This document shows positions 55,054 to 64,000 of a stretch of DNA of 64,000 nt, piece after piece; positions within the stretch are counted from its first letter, which is position 1; the number at the start of each line of letters is the position of its first letter. The DNA is from an uncultured Methylococcaceae bacterium (GTDB lineage Bacteria; Pseudomonadota; Gammaproteobacteria; Methylococcales; Methylomonadaceae). The translations under genes and the position numbers were made by a program. The stretch covers positions 1-64,000 of the forward strand of contig CAIVQX010000078.1 of assembly GCA_903908165.1 (NCBI GenBank), given 5' to 3'. The notes beneath the pieces were generated by a model. That model ran no database searches. It was given only the letters and a program-made list of their open reading frames with translations, and was not told the origin of the DNA.

Positions 55054-55725
55054 ATGATAAGGACTAAATTAAAGCGCTTGCTTGCTCAGATAAGGCAGGC
55101 TGAAGTAGCTTATAACCGTAAAGAAGGCTCGGTATTATTATTGGCAGTAAGCAAAACCAAAACAGCTATAGAGATCGCTCAAGCCTATAGTGCGGGACAG
55201 CGACATTTCGGTGAAAATTATTGTCAAGAGGCCTTAAAAAAACAGCGCGAATTAGGCGCATATGATATTACTTGGCACTTTATTGGCCCCATTCAATCAA
55301 ATAAAACCAAATTAATTGCAGAGCATTTTGCTTGGGTGCACAGTGTAGACAGTTTGAGAATTGCTAAACGTCTTAGTGATCAACGCCCAGAGTCATTGCC
55401 AGCATTAAATATTTGCATACAAGTAAATATCAGTGGTGAGCAAAGTAAGTCCGGTATTGCTCTTGGTGAATTACAAGAACTTTGTGAAGCCGTAGCGGCA
55501 TTACCTAATATAAAACTGCGCGGGGTCATGGCGGTTCCTTTAACTGAAGACGACTTTGAATGCCAACGAAAACCTTTTAGAAGTCTTTATCAAGCTGTTA
55601 TAAAGTTGACCAATTATGATTTAGATACCTATTCATTTGGCATGAGTGGGGATTTAAACGCTGCGATTGCTGAGGGTTCTACTGTGGTAAGAATTGGTAC
55701 CTCATTATTTGGTAATCGAGGATAG
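55054..55725 (+). CDS. yggS: YggS/PROSC-family PLP homeostasis protein
   Basis: LLAVSKTKTAIEIAQAYSAGQRHFGENYCQEA, HFIGPIQSNKTKLI. Confidence 0.95.
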   Translation: MIRTKLKRLLAQIRQAEVAYNRKEGSVLLLAVSKTKTAIEIAQAYSAGQRHFGENYCQEALKKQRELGAYDITWHFIGPIQSNKTKLIAEHFAWVHSVDSLRIAKRLSDQRPESLPALNICIQVNISGEQSKSGIALGELQELCEAVAALPNIKLRGVMAVPLTEDDFECQRKPFRSLYQAVIKLTNYDLDTYSFGMSGDLNAAIAEGSTVVRIGTSLFGNRG

Positions 55726-55731
55726 TAGATT

Positions 55732-55887
55732 ATGCGTTTTCTTTGTGTGCTCGGTCTTGTGGTTGTTTCAATTGTTGAGATTGGCCCTATTCCGATTACC
55801 CCGATACTTTTAATTTGGATTGTTGTGTTTAGGCCTATATGGTTTTACCAATTTGTAAATAAGATATATGGAAAAGAAGATAGTTAA
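55732..55887 (+). CDS. Small membrane protein (51 aa)
   Basis: Manual translation MRFLCVLGLVVVSIVEIGPIPITPILLIWIVVFRPIWFYQFVNKIYGKEDS; below ORF track cutoff. Confidence 0.45.
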   Translation: MRFLCVLGLVVVSIVEIGPIPITPILLIWIVVFRPIWFYQFVNKIYGKEDS

Positions 55888-56056
55888 AGTTAAAGGTATT
55901 AATAGGTATGGAGTGGTGTTTAGTTCGGTTTTAGTTTGGGCGATCCATATTGGTGCGTTTTTTGTTGTTATAGTCAGTTTAATTAGGAGTTTTGGAAGTG
56001 AACATAGTATTTGCGATGATTGGTCTACAAATTGCTTAAAAAATATAAACTTTTAA
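55868..56056 (+). CDS. Small hypothetical membrane protein
   Basis: 62-aa ORF with one TM segment overlapping the preceding small ORF. Confidence 0.35.
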   Translation: MEKKIVKVKGINRYGVVFSSVLVWAIHIGAFFVVIVSLIRSFGSEHSICDDWSTNCLKNINF

Positions 56057-56080
56057 TCTTAAAATGATTGGTTAAAAATT

Positions 56081-57130
56081 ATGTATAAAAGGATATTGGA
56101 CAATCTTAATACTGCAATTTTATTATTCGATAGTGAGTTAAGACTTACTTTTATAAATCCGACAGGAGAGATCTTGTTGGCTGATAGTTCATATCACTTG
56201 GTAGGGCAAAGTGCAGACGAATTATTTAAGTATTCTGATCCCGCTATGCTTAATAATATAAAACAATCTTTAACTATGGCAGAGCCTCTGATTGATAGGG
56301 CGCTAACATTAAGTCGCACAAGTCATAATGTGACTATCAACTTCAGTGCGACCCCTTTGGTAGTTAACGAGCGGGTTAGTGAAATATTGGTTGAGCTTCA
56401 GCAGGTTGATAATCACTTGCGAATATCGAAAGAAGAGCAATTATTAACGCAACAAAATACAGCTCGTTTATTAGTTAGAGGATTGGCACATGAAATAAAA
56501 AACCCCTTGGGTGGATTGCGAGGTGCAGCCCAACTATTAGATATGGAGTTACATGATCCGGAGCTTAAAGAATATACGCAGATCATTATTGATGAATCAG
56601 ATCGCCTACAAGTCTTAATGGATAGAATGTTAGGACCTAATAAATTACCCAATAAAAATGCGCTCAATATTCATGAGGTTTTAGAAAGAGTAAGGCAATT
56701 GGTTCAAGTTGAGTCTACAGGCGGACTTGTTATTGAAAATGATTATGATCCTAGTATTCCTGAAATTTATGCAGATAAAGATCAACTTATTCAAGCTATT
56801 TTAAATATTGCAAGGAACGCTTTACAGGCAATGGAAGGGAAAGGTCGTATTATTTTTAAGACACGGATATATCGGCACATTAATGTGGGGCATAAGCATT
56901 ACAAATTAGCTGTTAAATGCGACATTATTGATAATGGGCCAGGTATAGATGCCAATATGATGAGTCAAGTATTTTATCCTATGATAACAGGGAGAGCTGA
57001 TGGTACTGGGTTGGGTTTATCAATTGCTCAGGCCTTGATAACTCAAAATAATGGATTAATTGAGTGTAATAGTGAGCCTGGAAAAACGGTTTTTTCAGTG
57101 TTATTGCCTATGGGGGTAGACAATGACTAG
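56081..57130 (+). CDS. ntrB: Nitrogen regulation sensor kinase NtrB
   Basis: PAS domain, H-box GLAHEIKNPLGGLRGAAQLL, followed by ntrC. Confidence 0.95.
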   Translation: MYKRILDNLNTAILLFDSELRLTFINPTGEILLADSSYHLVGQSADELFKYSDPAMLNNIKQSLTMAEPLIDRALTLSRTSHNVTINFSATPLVVNERVSEILVELQQVDNHLRISKEEQLLTQQNTARLLVRGLAHEIKNPLGGLRGAAQLLDMELHDPELKEYTQIIIDESDRLQVLMDRMLGPNKLPNKNALNIHEVLERVRQLVQVESTGGLVIENDYDPSIPEIYADKDQLIQAILNIARNALQAMEGKGRIIFKTRIYRHINVGHKHYKLAVKCDIIDNGPGIDANMMSQVFYPMITGRADGTGLGLSIAQALITQNNGLIECNSEPGKTVFSVLLPMGVDND

Positions 57131-58541
57131 GTCTGATAGGGTTTGGATAGTTGATGATGATAAGTCGATACGCTGGGTTGTTGAAAAAGCGTTGCAAAAA
57201 GCTGGAATAATTACTCGTAGTTTTGTTGCTGGAAAGGATTTATTAACGGCTTTGGAAAACGATTTACCTGATGCACTTATAACTGATATTCGAATGCCTG
57301 GTATGGATGGCTTGGAGTTATTAGAGAAAGTTCAGGGGAGTAATCCAAATTTGCCGGTTATTGTGATGACTGCTCATTCTGACTTGGAAAGTGCGGTGTC
57401 AGCATTTCATGGCGGTGCTTTTGAATATTTACCTAAACCTTTTGATATTAAAGAGGTAGTAAGCCTTGCGCAACGCGCTTGTATTCACGGGCGACAGCAT
57501 CAGGATGATTCGTCATTTGTTGTGTTAGCAACTAGTGAGCCAACGCCAGAAATCATAGGTGAAGCTCCTGCAATGCAAGAGGTTTTCAGAGCAATAGGTC
57601 GACTCGCTCGATCTCATATTACTGTTCTTATTAATGGCGAGTCTGGAACGGGTAAGGAGTTGGTTGCTAAGGCCTTACATCGACATAGTCCTAGAAAAAA
57701 CAATCCTTTTATAGCCCTGAACATGGCGGCTATTCCTAAAGACTTGATGGAATCGGAGTTATTTGGGCATGAGAAAGGTGCGTTTACTGGCGCTCAATTA
57801 AGGCGAGCTGGTCGTTTTGAGCAAGCCAATGGTGGGACGTTGTTTCTTGATGAGATAGGCGATATGCCTGCAGAACTGCAAACACGCTTATTGAGAGTAT
57901 TGGCGGACGGTGAGTTTTATCCAGTCGGGGCGCATCTTGCTATTAAAGTTGATGTACGTATTATTGCAGCTACACATCAAAATCTCGAAATATTAGTTGA
58001 ACAAGGTCGCTTTCGAGAAGACTTGTTTCATCGTTTAAATGTTATCCGTATCCAGATTCCTGCTCTACACGAACGTAAAGAAGATATTCCTTTGTTATTA
58101 CGTCATTTTTTGCAGCAGGCGGCTACTGAATTAGGTGTTGAAAATAAAATTTTAAGCGCGGAAGCTGAGATACATTTGAGTCAGTTAGATTGGCCAGGAA
58201 ATGTAAGACAATTAGAAAACGCCTGTCGATGGTTAACGGTAATGGCGTCAAGTCGAGAAGTTCAGTTACATGACTTACCTCCTGAGTTGCTAAATACTGT
58301 GGCGACAAAACAGGTTGGAGGAACAGGCGATTGGCAATCTTTGCTTAGAAATTTTATAGATCATCAATTGCAGACAAAAGAAGAGTTAATTGCAAAACAA
58401 GTTATCCCAGATGTTGAAGCTATTTTAATTAAAGCCGCCTTGGGTTTTACTCACGGTAGGCGCCATGAAGCAGCGATTTTATTGGGTTACGGTCGAAATA
58501 CGCTTACTCGTAAAATAAAAGAGTTGGGTATTGAAGAGTAG
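57123..58541 (+). CDS. ntrC: Nitrogen regulation response regulator NtrC
   Basis: [43 protein letters not shown], Fis-type HTH. Confidence 0.97.
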   Translation: MTRSDRVWIVDDDKSIRWVVEKALQKAGIITRSFVAGKDLLTALENDLPDALITDIRMPGMDGLELLEKVQGSNPNLPVIVMTAHSDLESAVSAFHGGAFEYLPKPFDIKEVVSLAQRACIHGRQHQDDSSFVVLATSEPTPEIIGEAPAMQEVFRAIGRLARSHITVLINGESGTGKELVAKALHRHSPRKNNPFIALNMAAIPKDLMESELFGHEKGAFTGAQLRRAGRFEQANGGTLFLDEIGDMPAELQTRLLRVLADGEFYPVGAHLAIKVDVRIIAATHQNLEILVEQGRFREDLFHRLNVIRIQIPALHERKEDIPLLLRHFLQQAATELGVENKILSAEAEIHLSQLDWPGNVRQLENACRWLTVMASSREVQLHDLPPELLNTVATKQVGGTGDWQSLLRNFIDHQLQTKEELIAKQVIPDVEAILIKAALGFTHGRRHEAAILLGYGRNTLTRKIKELGIEE

Positions 58542-58730
58542 TTTTGGATGTAAATTGTTTAGCAATCCATATTTTATGGGTTGTCTTAAGGGAGAATAAA
58601 ATATTAAATTTTAGTCACCTCACCTATCAACTGAAAAATTTCCTCTGTGGACATTAATTAATGACTCAGTAATGTTAAGTGAGAGCTTCATATATGGCTC
58701 TAATTGCCCTCACCCCACCAATTTATATAC

Positions 58731-58779
58731 ATGCACCATAATGATACGCAAAATAAGCCACATGTCTATTATGGTGCAT
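58731..58779. promoter_or_regulatory. Putative NtrC enhancer (two divergent half-sites)
   Basis: ATGCACCATAAT (58731-58742) and its exact inverted copy ATTATGGTGCAT (58768-58779). Confidence 0.45.
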
Positions 58780-58923
58780 ATATTCAGAGTATTTAATTGA
58801 ATAAACCAATCATTCTTAATCCACGTTAAAAAATTTTTATATTTACTCAGTCATAGATCGTTGGGTGTGATTGATATCGTAGTTTAATAAATGCACATTT
58901 TTTCTTTATAAAAAGTCGATTAG

Positions 58924-59340
<417 letters not shown>

Positions 59341-59355
59341 TAGTTATAAGGGGGA

Positions 59356-60756
59356 ATGATGAAACATTTATTAAACAGCTTTATTCTGTTTGCTTTGTTG
59401 GGTTTTGCAGGGTTTGTATTTGCTGAGCCTGCAGTGGTAGTGACGCCATCGATTAATAAAGGTGATACTGCTTGGATGATTGTGGCAACAGTACTTGTCA
59501 TTTTAATGGTAATACCAGGATTGGCATTATTTTACGGTGGCATGGTTCGCGCAAAGAATATGCTGTCAATATTAATGCAAGTATTTGTAATTTTTTCAAT
59601 GATGGCAATATTGTGGGCTATTTATGGATATAGTGTTGCATTTACAGAGGGTAATCCTTTTATTGGCGGGCTTAGTAAGCTTTTCCTTATTGGAATAACA
59701 CCTGATTCAATGGCGGCCACTTTTAGTAAAGGCGCTTATATTCCGGAGTATATTTATGTGGCATTCCAGCTTACGTTTGCTGCTATAACCCCCGCATTGA
59801 TCATAGGGGCATTTGCTGAACGGGTAAAATTCTCAGCTATATTAATTTTCATGTTTATTTGGTTTACGTTTGCTTATCTGCCAATGGCTCACATGGTTTG
59901 GTATTGGGCAGGCCCTGATGCATATACTGACGCAGCGGCTGGAACTACAGCAGGTGCGACTGCAGGCTTTTTATTTCAAAAAGGTGCTTTGGATTTTGCA
60001 GGAGGTACTGTTGTTCATATTAATGCTGGTATAGCAGGATTAATAGGCTGTTTGATAGTTGGGAAACGTATTGGCTATAAAAAAGAATCGCTTGCTCCAC
60101 ACAGTGTCACTATGACCATGATTGGAGCTTCCTTGTTATGGGTAGGTTGGTTCGGATTTAATGTGGGCTCAAACCTTGAGGCAAATGGTCTTTCAGGCTT
60201 GGTGTTTATTAATACTTTACTTGCTAGTGCGGCTGCTACATTGGCCTGGAGTGGAGCAGAATGGATTATTCGAGGTAAGCCTAGTATGTTAGGTGGTGCA
60301 TCAGGTGCTATCGCCGGATTGGTTGCTATTACACCTGCTTGTGGATGGGCGGGTCCAATGGGGTCTATTGTATTGGGATTGGTAGCTGGTATTGCTTGTT
60401 TTGTTGCCGTTACCAGTTTGAAAAGCCTGTTGGGTTATGATGATTCATTGGATGCATTTGGTGTGCATGGTGTTGGTGGAATTATTGGTGCTTTGGGAAC
60501 GGCTGTAGTTGCAAGTCCTGCTTTGGGTGGTACAGGTGTTTGGGATTATGTCGCTAACGGTGTAGCTGAATACAGCATGTCTACTCAATTAATCAGTCAA
60601 GCTTGGGGAGTTGGTGTGTGTTTAGTTTGGTCTGGGGTAGTTTCTTTCATAGCATTCAAGTTAATTGATATGGTAATTGGTTTGCGCGTTAGTGAAGAGG
60701 CTGAGCGTGAAGGGCTTGATATTTCAGAGCATGGCGAGACGGCATACCACATGTAG
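59356..60756 (+). CDS. amtB: Ammonium transporter
   Basis: PGLALFYGGMVRAKNMLS, DFAGGTVVHINAGIAGL, DDSLDAFGVHGVGGIIGALG; signal peptide. Confidence 0.97.
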   Translation: MMKHLLNSFILFALLGFAGFVFAEPAVVVTPSINKGDTAWMIVATVLVILMVIPGLALFYGGMVRAKNMLSILMQVFVIFSMMAILWAIYGYSVAFTEGNPFIGGLSKLFLIGITPDSMAATFSKGAYIPEYIYVAFQLTFAAITPALIIGAFAERVKFSAILIFMFIWFTFAYLPMAHMVWYWAGPDAYTDAAAGTTAGATAGFLFQKGALDFAGGTVVHINAGIAGLIGCLIVGKRIGYKKESLAPHSVTMTMIGASLLWVGWFGFNVGSNLEANGLSGLVFINTLLASAAATLAWSGAEWIIRGKPSMLGGASGAIAGLVAITPACGWAGPMGSIVLGLVAGIACFVAVTSLKSLLGYDDSLDAFGVHGVGGIIGALGTAVVASPALGGTGVWDYVANGVAEYSMSTQLISQAWGVGVCLVWSGVVSFIAFKLIDMVIGLRVSEEAEREGLDISEHGETAYHM

Positions 60757-60781
60757 TTTCAAAACTTAGTGGTAAGCATAA

Positions 60782-60805
60782 CGGGAGCTTTAAGCTCCCG
60801 TTTTT
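60782..60805 (+). terminator. Intrinsic terminator after amtB
   Basis: CGGGAGCTTtAAGCTCCCG + TTTTT. Confidence 0.75.
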
Positions 60806-60882
60806 GTTTCTACGATATAGTTAAGCTCCATTTTCATTATCATATTAAGCTTTGTTAGTGTTAATGAAAAATAGAATATTTT

Positions 60883-62316
60883 TTAGCCTTGTAGTTTGGT
60901 TTTTAACATTTTATTTACTTCCGCGGGGTTAGCTTTACCCTGCATTTCTTTCATCACTTGTCCAACAAAAAAAGCGAATACCTTATCTTTTCCACTACGG
61001 TATTGTTCAACTTGGCCTACATTTTCGGCAATGATTTTATCGATAATGGTTTCAATTGCACCTGTGTCGGTAATTTGTTTTAACCCTTTTTCAGCAATAA
61101 TGTCATCTGCTACTGAGGAAGATTGCCAAAGTGCTTCAAACACTTGTTTAGCGATTTTTCCGGAAATAGTATTGTCACTGATGCGAGCCAATAGTCCCGC
61201 CAATCGTATGTCGCTGACGGGCGAATCGGTAATTTCCAAACCTGCTTTATTGAGTGCGGCAGAAAGATCGCCAGTTATCCAGTTTGCGCAAAGTTTTGCT
61301 TCGCAACCGGATAGCTTAACTACGGTTTCGAAATAATCAGCCAATTGGCGTGAGCTAGAAAGAATTGTTGCAGTTTCATCATCCAAGTTATAAGCTGTTT
61401 TAAAGCGTTGTTTTTTAGTATCGGGCAATTCTGGTAATTTGGCTTTTATTTGTGCTTTAAAGTCTTCATCAATGCTAACCGGCAATAAATCTGGGTCAGG
61501 AAAATAGCGATAATCATTAGCTTCTTCTTTGCTACGCATGGAGCGTGTTTCATCTTTTACCGAATCATATAAGCGGGTTTCTTGAATAACTTTACTGCCA
61601 TTTTCTAGTAGTTCAATTTGTCGCTCAATTTCATAATTAATGGCTTTTTCTACAAACTTGAATGAGTTGATGTTTTTAATTTCCGCACGCGTACCAAATT
61701 CTGTTTGACCTTTGGGACGTATCGAAACATTTGCATCACAGCGAAAAGAACCTTCTTGCATATTGCCGTCACAAACGCCAAGATAGCGAACCAATTCATG
61801 AAGCTTTCGCATATAGGCAACAGCTTCTTTGGCAGAGCGCATATCAGGTTCAGAGACGATTTCCAGCAGTGGGGTGCCGGCACGGTTCAAGTCAATACCT
61901 GTCAAGCCGTGGAAATTTTCATGTACTGATTTGCCTGCATCTTCTTCCAGATGCGCGCGCGTAATCCCAATCCGTTTAGTAATCCCATCAACGTTGATAT
62001 CTAAATGGCCAGCTCCGATAATGGGAAGTTCCATTTGACTAATTTGATAACCCTTGGGCAAGTCGGGATAAAAATAATTTTTTCTGGCGAATACAGAATA
62101 GGGTGCAATGCGGGCTTCGATTGCCATTCCAAATGTCACTGCCATGTGTACGGCTTTTTCATTTAAAACGGGTAAAACTCCGGGCATTCCTAGGTCGATT
62201 GCGCAAGCTTGTGTATTAGGCTCTGCGCCATATGCAGTAGGAGCCCCTGAAAAAATTTTTGATTGGGTGGCCAGTTGAGCGTGAATTTCCAGGCCGATAA
62301 CAGTTTCCCATTCCAT
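60883..62316 (-). CDS. gatB: Asp/Glu-tRNA(Asn/Gln) amidotransferase subunit B
   Basis: [34 protein letters not shown]; start at 62316. Confidence 0.98.
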   Translation of the reverse strand: MEWETVIGLEIHAQLATQSKIFSGAPTAYGAEPNTQACAIDLGMPGVLPVLNEKAVHMAVTFGMAIEARIAPYSVFARKNYFYPDLPKGYQISQMELPIIGAGHLDINVDGITKRIGITRAHLEEDAGKSVHENFHGLTGIDLNRAGTPLLEIVSEPDMRSAKEAVAYMRKLHELVRYLGVCDGNMQEGSFRCDANVSIRPKGQTEFGTRAEIKNINSFKFVEKAINYEIERQIELLENGSKVIQETRLYDSVKDETRSMRSKEEANDYRYFPDPDLLPVSIDEDFKAQIKAKLPELPDTKKQRFKTAYNLDDETATILSSSRQLADYFETVVKLSGCEAKLCANWITGDLSAALNKAGLEITDSPVSDIRLAGLLARISDNTISGKIAKQVFEALWQSSSVADDIIAEKGLKQITDTGAIETIIDKIIAENVGQVEQYRSGKDKVFAFFVGQVMKEMQGKANPAEVNKMLKTKLQG

Positions 62317-62326
62317 AATTATATCC

Positions 62327-63778
62327 TTACTCAAAACCTTTAGGTGTGTGTTGGTGCCAATCGGTGACATGTTGATACTGATGTGCAATATTTAACAAAC
62401 GGTCTTCAGCAAAATAATTACCAATAATTTGTATGCCGACTGGCATGCCATCAACAAAGCCAGCGGGAATTGACATGGCTGGCAGGCCTGCCAAATTAAT
62501 GGCAATGGTATAAATGTCTGATAAATACATTTCGATGGGATCGTCCATTTTATCGCCGATACCGAAAGCGGTAGTTGGTGTTACGGGACCCATAATGACA
62601 TCGACTTTTGTAAAAGAATTTTTGAAGTCTTGACTGATCAAGCGCCTTATTTTCTGAGCTTTAAGGTAATAAGCATCGTAATAACCAGCAGATAAGGCAT
62701 AAGTACCCATAAGTATGCGGCGTTTAACTTCCTTACCAAAACCTTCTCCCCGAGACCTAGTGTATAAGTCGGTTAAGTCGATTGGATTGTTACAGCGATA
62801 GCCATAACGCACACCATCGAAGCGTGATAGGTTTGCAGAGCATTCGGCAGGAGCAATTACATAATAAGCTGGAATAGCCAATTTAAGGGTGGGCATGGAA
62901 ATCTCAATAATCTCAGCACCTAATTTACGATATTCATTAATAGCTGTTTCGAGTATTACTGCAACATCATTATTTAATCCTTCGCCAAAAAATTCTTTGG
63001 GTAAACCTATTTTTAAGCCATCAAGTGAGTTATTCAATCCTGAACAATAATTAGGTACAGGGATATTAACGCTGGTTGAATCTTTTTCATCAAATCCAGC
63101 CATGGCTTGCAATAATATAGCTGTATCTTCAGCATTACGTGCCATGGGGCCACCTTGGTCCAAGCTAGAGGCATAGGCAATCATGCCATAGCGGGATACG
63201 CGACCATAGGTTGGTTTTAAGCCGGTAATGCCACATAAAGCAGCTGGTTGTCTTATAGAACCGCCGGTATCTGTACCGGTTGCACAGACTGCTAAGCCTG
63301 CTGAAACAGCGACGGCTGAGCCACCTGAAGAACCGCCTGGAACCATGTTAATATTCCAAGGGTTTTTAACGGCACCGAAATGGCTGGTTTCATTTGATGA
63401 CCCCATTGCAAATTCGTCCATATTCAGTTTGCCTAGCATTACCGCGCCTGCTTGATTAAGCTTTTCCACAACAGTTGCATTGTAAGGGGCAATAAAATTA
63501 TCGAGCATTTTAGAGCCACAACTGGTTTTAATATTTAACGTGCAAAAAATGTCTTTTTGGGCAATGGGGATACCGGTTAGCAAGTCGGCCTTGTCGTTAG
63601 ACAGTCGAAGGTCGGCATCTTTTGCATTTTGCAATGCAAGTTCTTCAGTGACAGTAATATATGCGTTAAGGTGATTATGCTGTTTTATGCGTTTCAAAAA
63701 CGCCTGAGTCAATTCTATGCTAGAAAATTCACCTGTACGTAAGCCTTGGGCTAATTCTGTAAGTGTTTTAGTGTGCAT
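62327..63778 (-). CDS. gatA: Asp/Glu-tRNA(Asn/Gln) amidotransferase subunit A
   Basis: Amidase signature [38 protein letters not shown]. Confidence 0.98.
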   Translation of the reverse strand: MHTKTLTELAQGLRTGEFSSIELTQAFLKRIKQHNHLNAYITVTEELALQNAKDADLRLSNDKADLLTGIPIAQKDIFCTLNIKTSCGSKMLDNFIAPYNATVVEKLNQAGAVMLGKLNMDEFAMGSSNETSHFGAVKNPWNINMVPGGSSGGSAVAVSAGLAVCATGTDTGGSIRQPAALCGITGLKPTYGRVSRYGMIAYASSLDQGGPMARNAEDTAILLQAMAGFDEKDSTSVNIPVPNYCSGLNNSLDGLKIGLPKEFFGEGLNNDVAVILETAINEYRKLGAEIIEISMPTLKLAIPAYYVIAPAECSANLSRFDGVRYGYRCNNPIDLTDLYTRSRGEGFGKEVKRRILMGTYALSAGYYDAYYLKAQKIRRLISQDFKNSFTKVDVIMGPVTPTTAFGIGDKMDDPIEMYLSDIYTIAINLAGLPAMSIPAGFVDGMPVGIQIIGNYFAEDRLLNIAHQYQHVTDWHQHTPKGFE

Positions 63779-63795
63779 TGTAGTGTATACCTCTT

Positions 63796-64000
63796 TTACT
63801 CGATCACTTTCGGTACTAGATAAAATCCGGCTTCAACTTGCGGTGCAATGGTCATAAATTCTTCACGATTGTTGTGTTCTGTAATTAAATCAGTTCTTAA
63901 TCGTTGCATTTGATCCATTGGATGAGCCATGGGCTCAACATTATCAGTATTTAATTCACTCATTTGAGTCATTAAATCTAGCATACTAGATAGGTCTTTC
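63796..64000 (-). CDS. gatC: Asp/Glu-tRNA(Asn/Gln) amidotransferase subunit C, 5' end outside window
   Basis: [37 protein letters not shown]; reading frame remains open to the window edge. Confidence 0.92.
   Translation of the reverse strand, partial: KDLSSMLDLMTQMSELNTDNVEPMAHPMDQMQRLRTDLITEHNNREEFMTIAPQVEAGFYLVPKVIE

Noticed and set aside
60896-61336. 146-aa ORF antisense to gatB
   Set aside because: Antisense shadow of a conserved gene

Overview
This 64 kb window looks like a chromosomal, mostly core-gene region of a gammaproteobacterium. A methylotroph/methanotroph (Methylococcales-like) affiliation is my inference from gene content and was not tested. Recognisable blocks, in order: smbP-like gene and small unknown ORFs; V-type H+-pyrophosphatase (hppA); sbcC; chrA; TIGR04073-like protein and tex; metA with a P-loop protein and a DUF6763-like protein; second smbP-like gene; leuCD with a citramalate-synthase-like gene; dsbA, cytochrome c4, engB and polA; relA; a glutaminase-dead asparagine-synthetase homolog with a PrsR-like sigma-54 regulator; djlA; purC; complete atpIBEFHAGDC operon; glmU-glmS; two-component system; rpe-trpEGDC; pilT/pilU divergent from yggS; ntrBC with glnK-amtB; gatCAB (gatC truncated by the window end). 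I saw no CRISPR array, intact mobile element, rRNA, tRNA or recognisable defence island. The strongest candidate for something undescribed is an unannotated structured RNA gene at about 2109-2302: a sigma70-like promoter, a 17-bp 5' hairpin, several stacked helices and an intrinsic terminator, with no plausible same-strand ORF. Other items worth a look are a Leptospira-type CimA homolog downstream of leuCD, a glutaminase-dead asparagine-synthetase homolog beside an orphan PEP-CTERM-type regulator, duplicated SmbP genes, sbcC without an adjacent sbcD, and an inverted repeat resembling an NtrC enhancer upstream of a good sigma-54 promoter for glnK-amtB. All family assignments come from reading the translations; no searches or folding programs were run.
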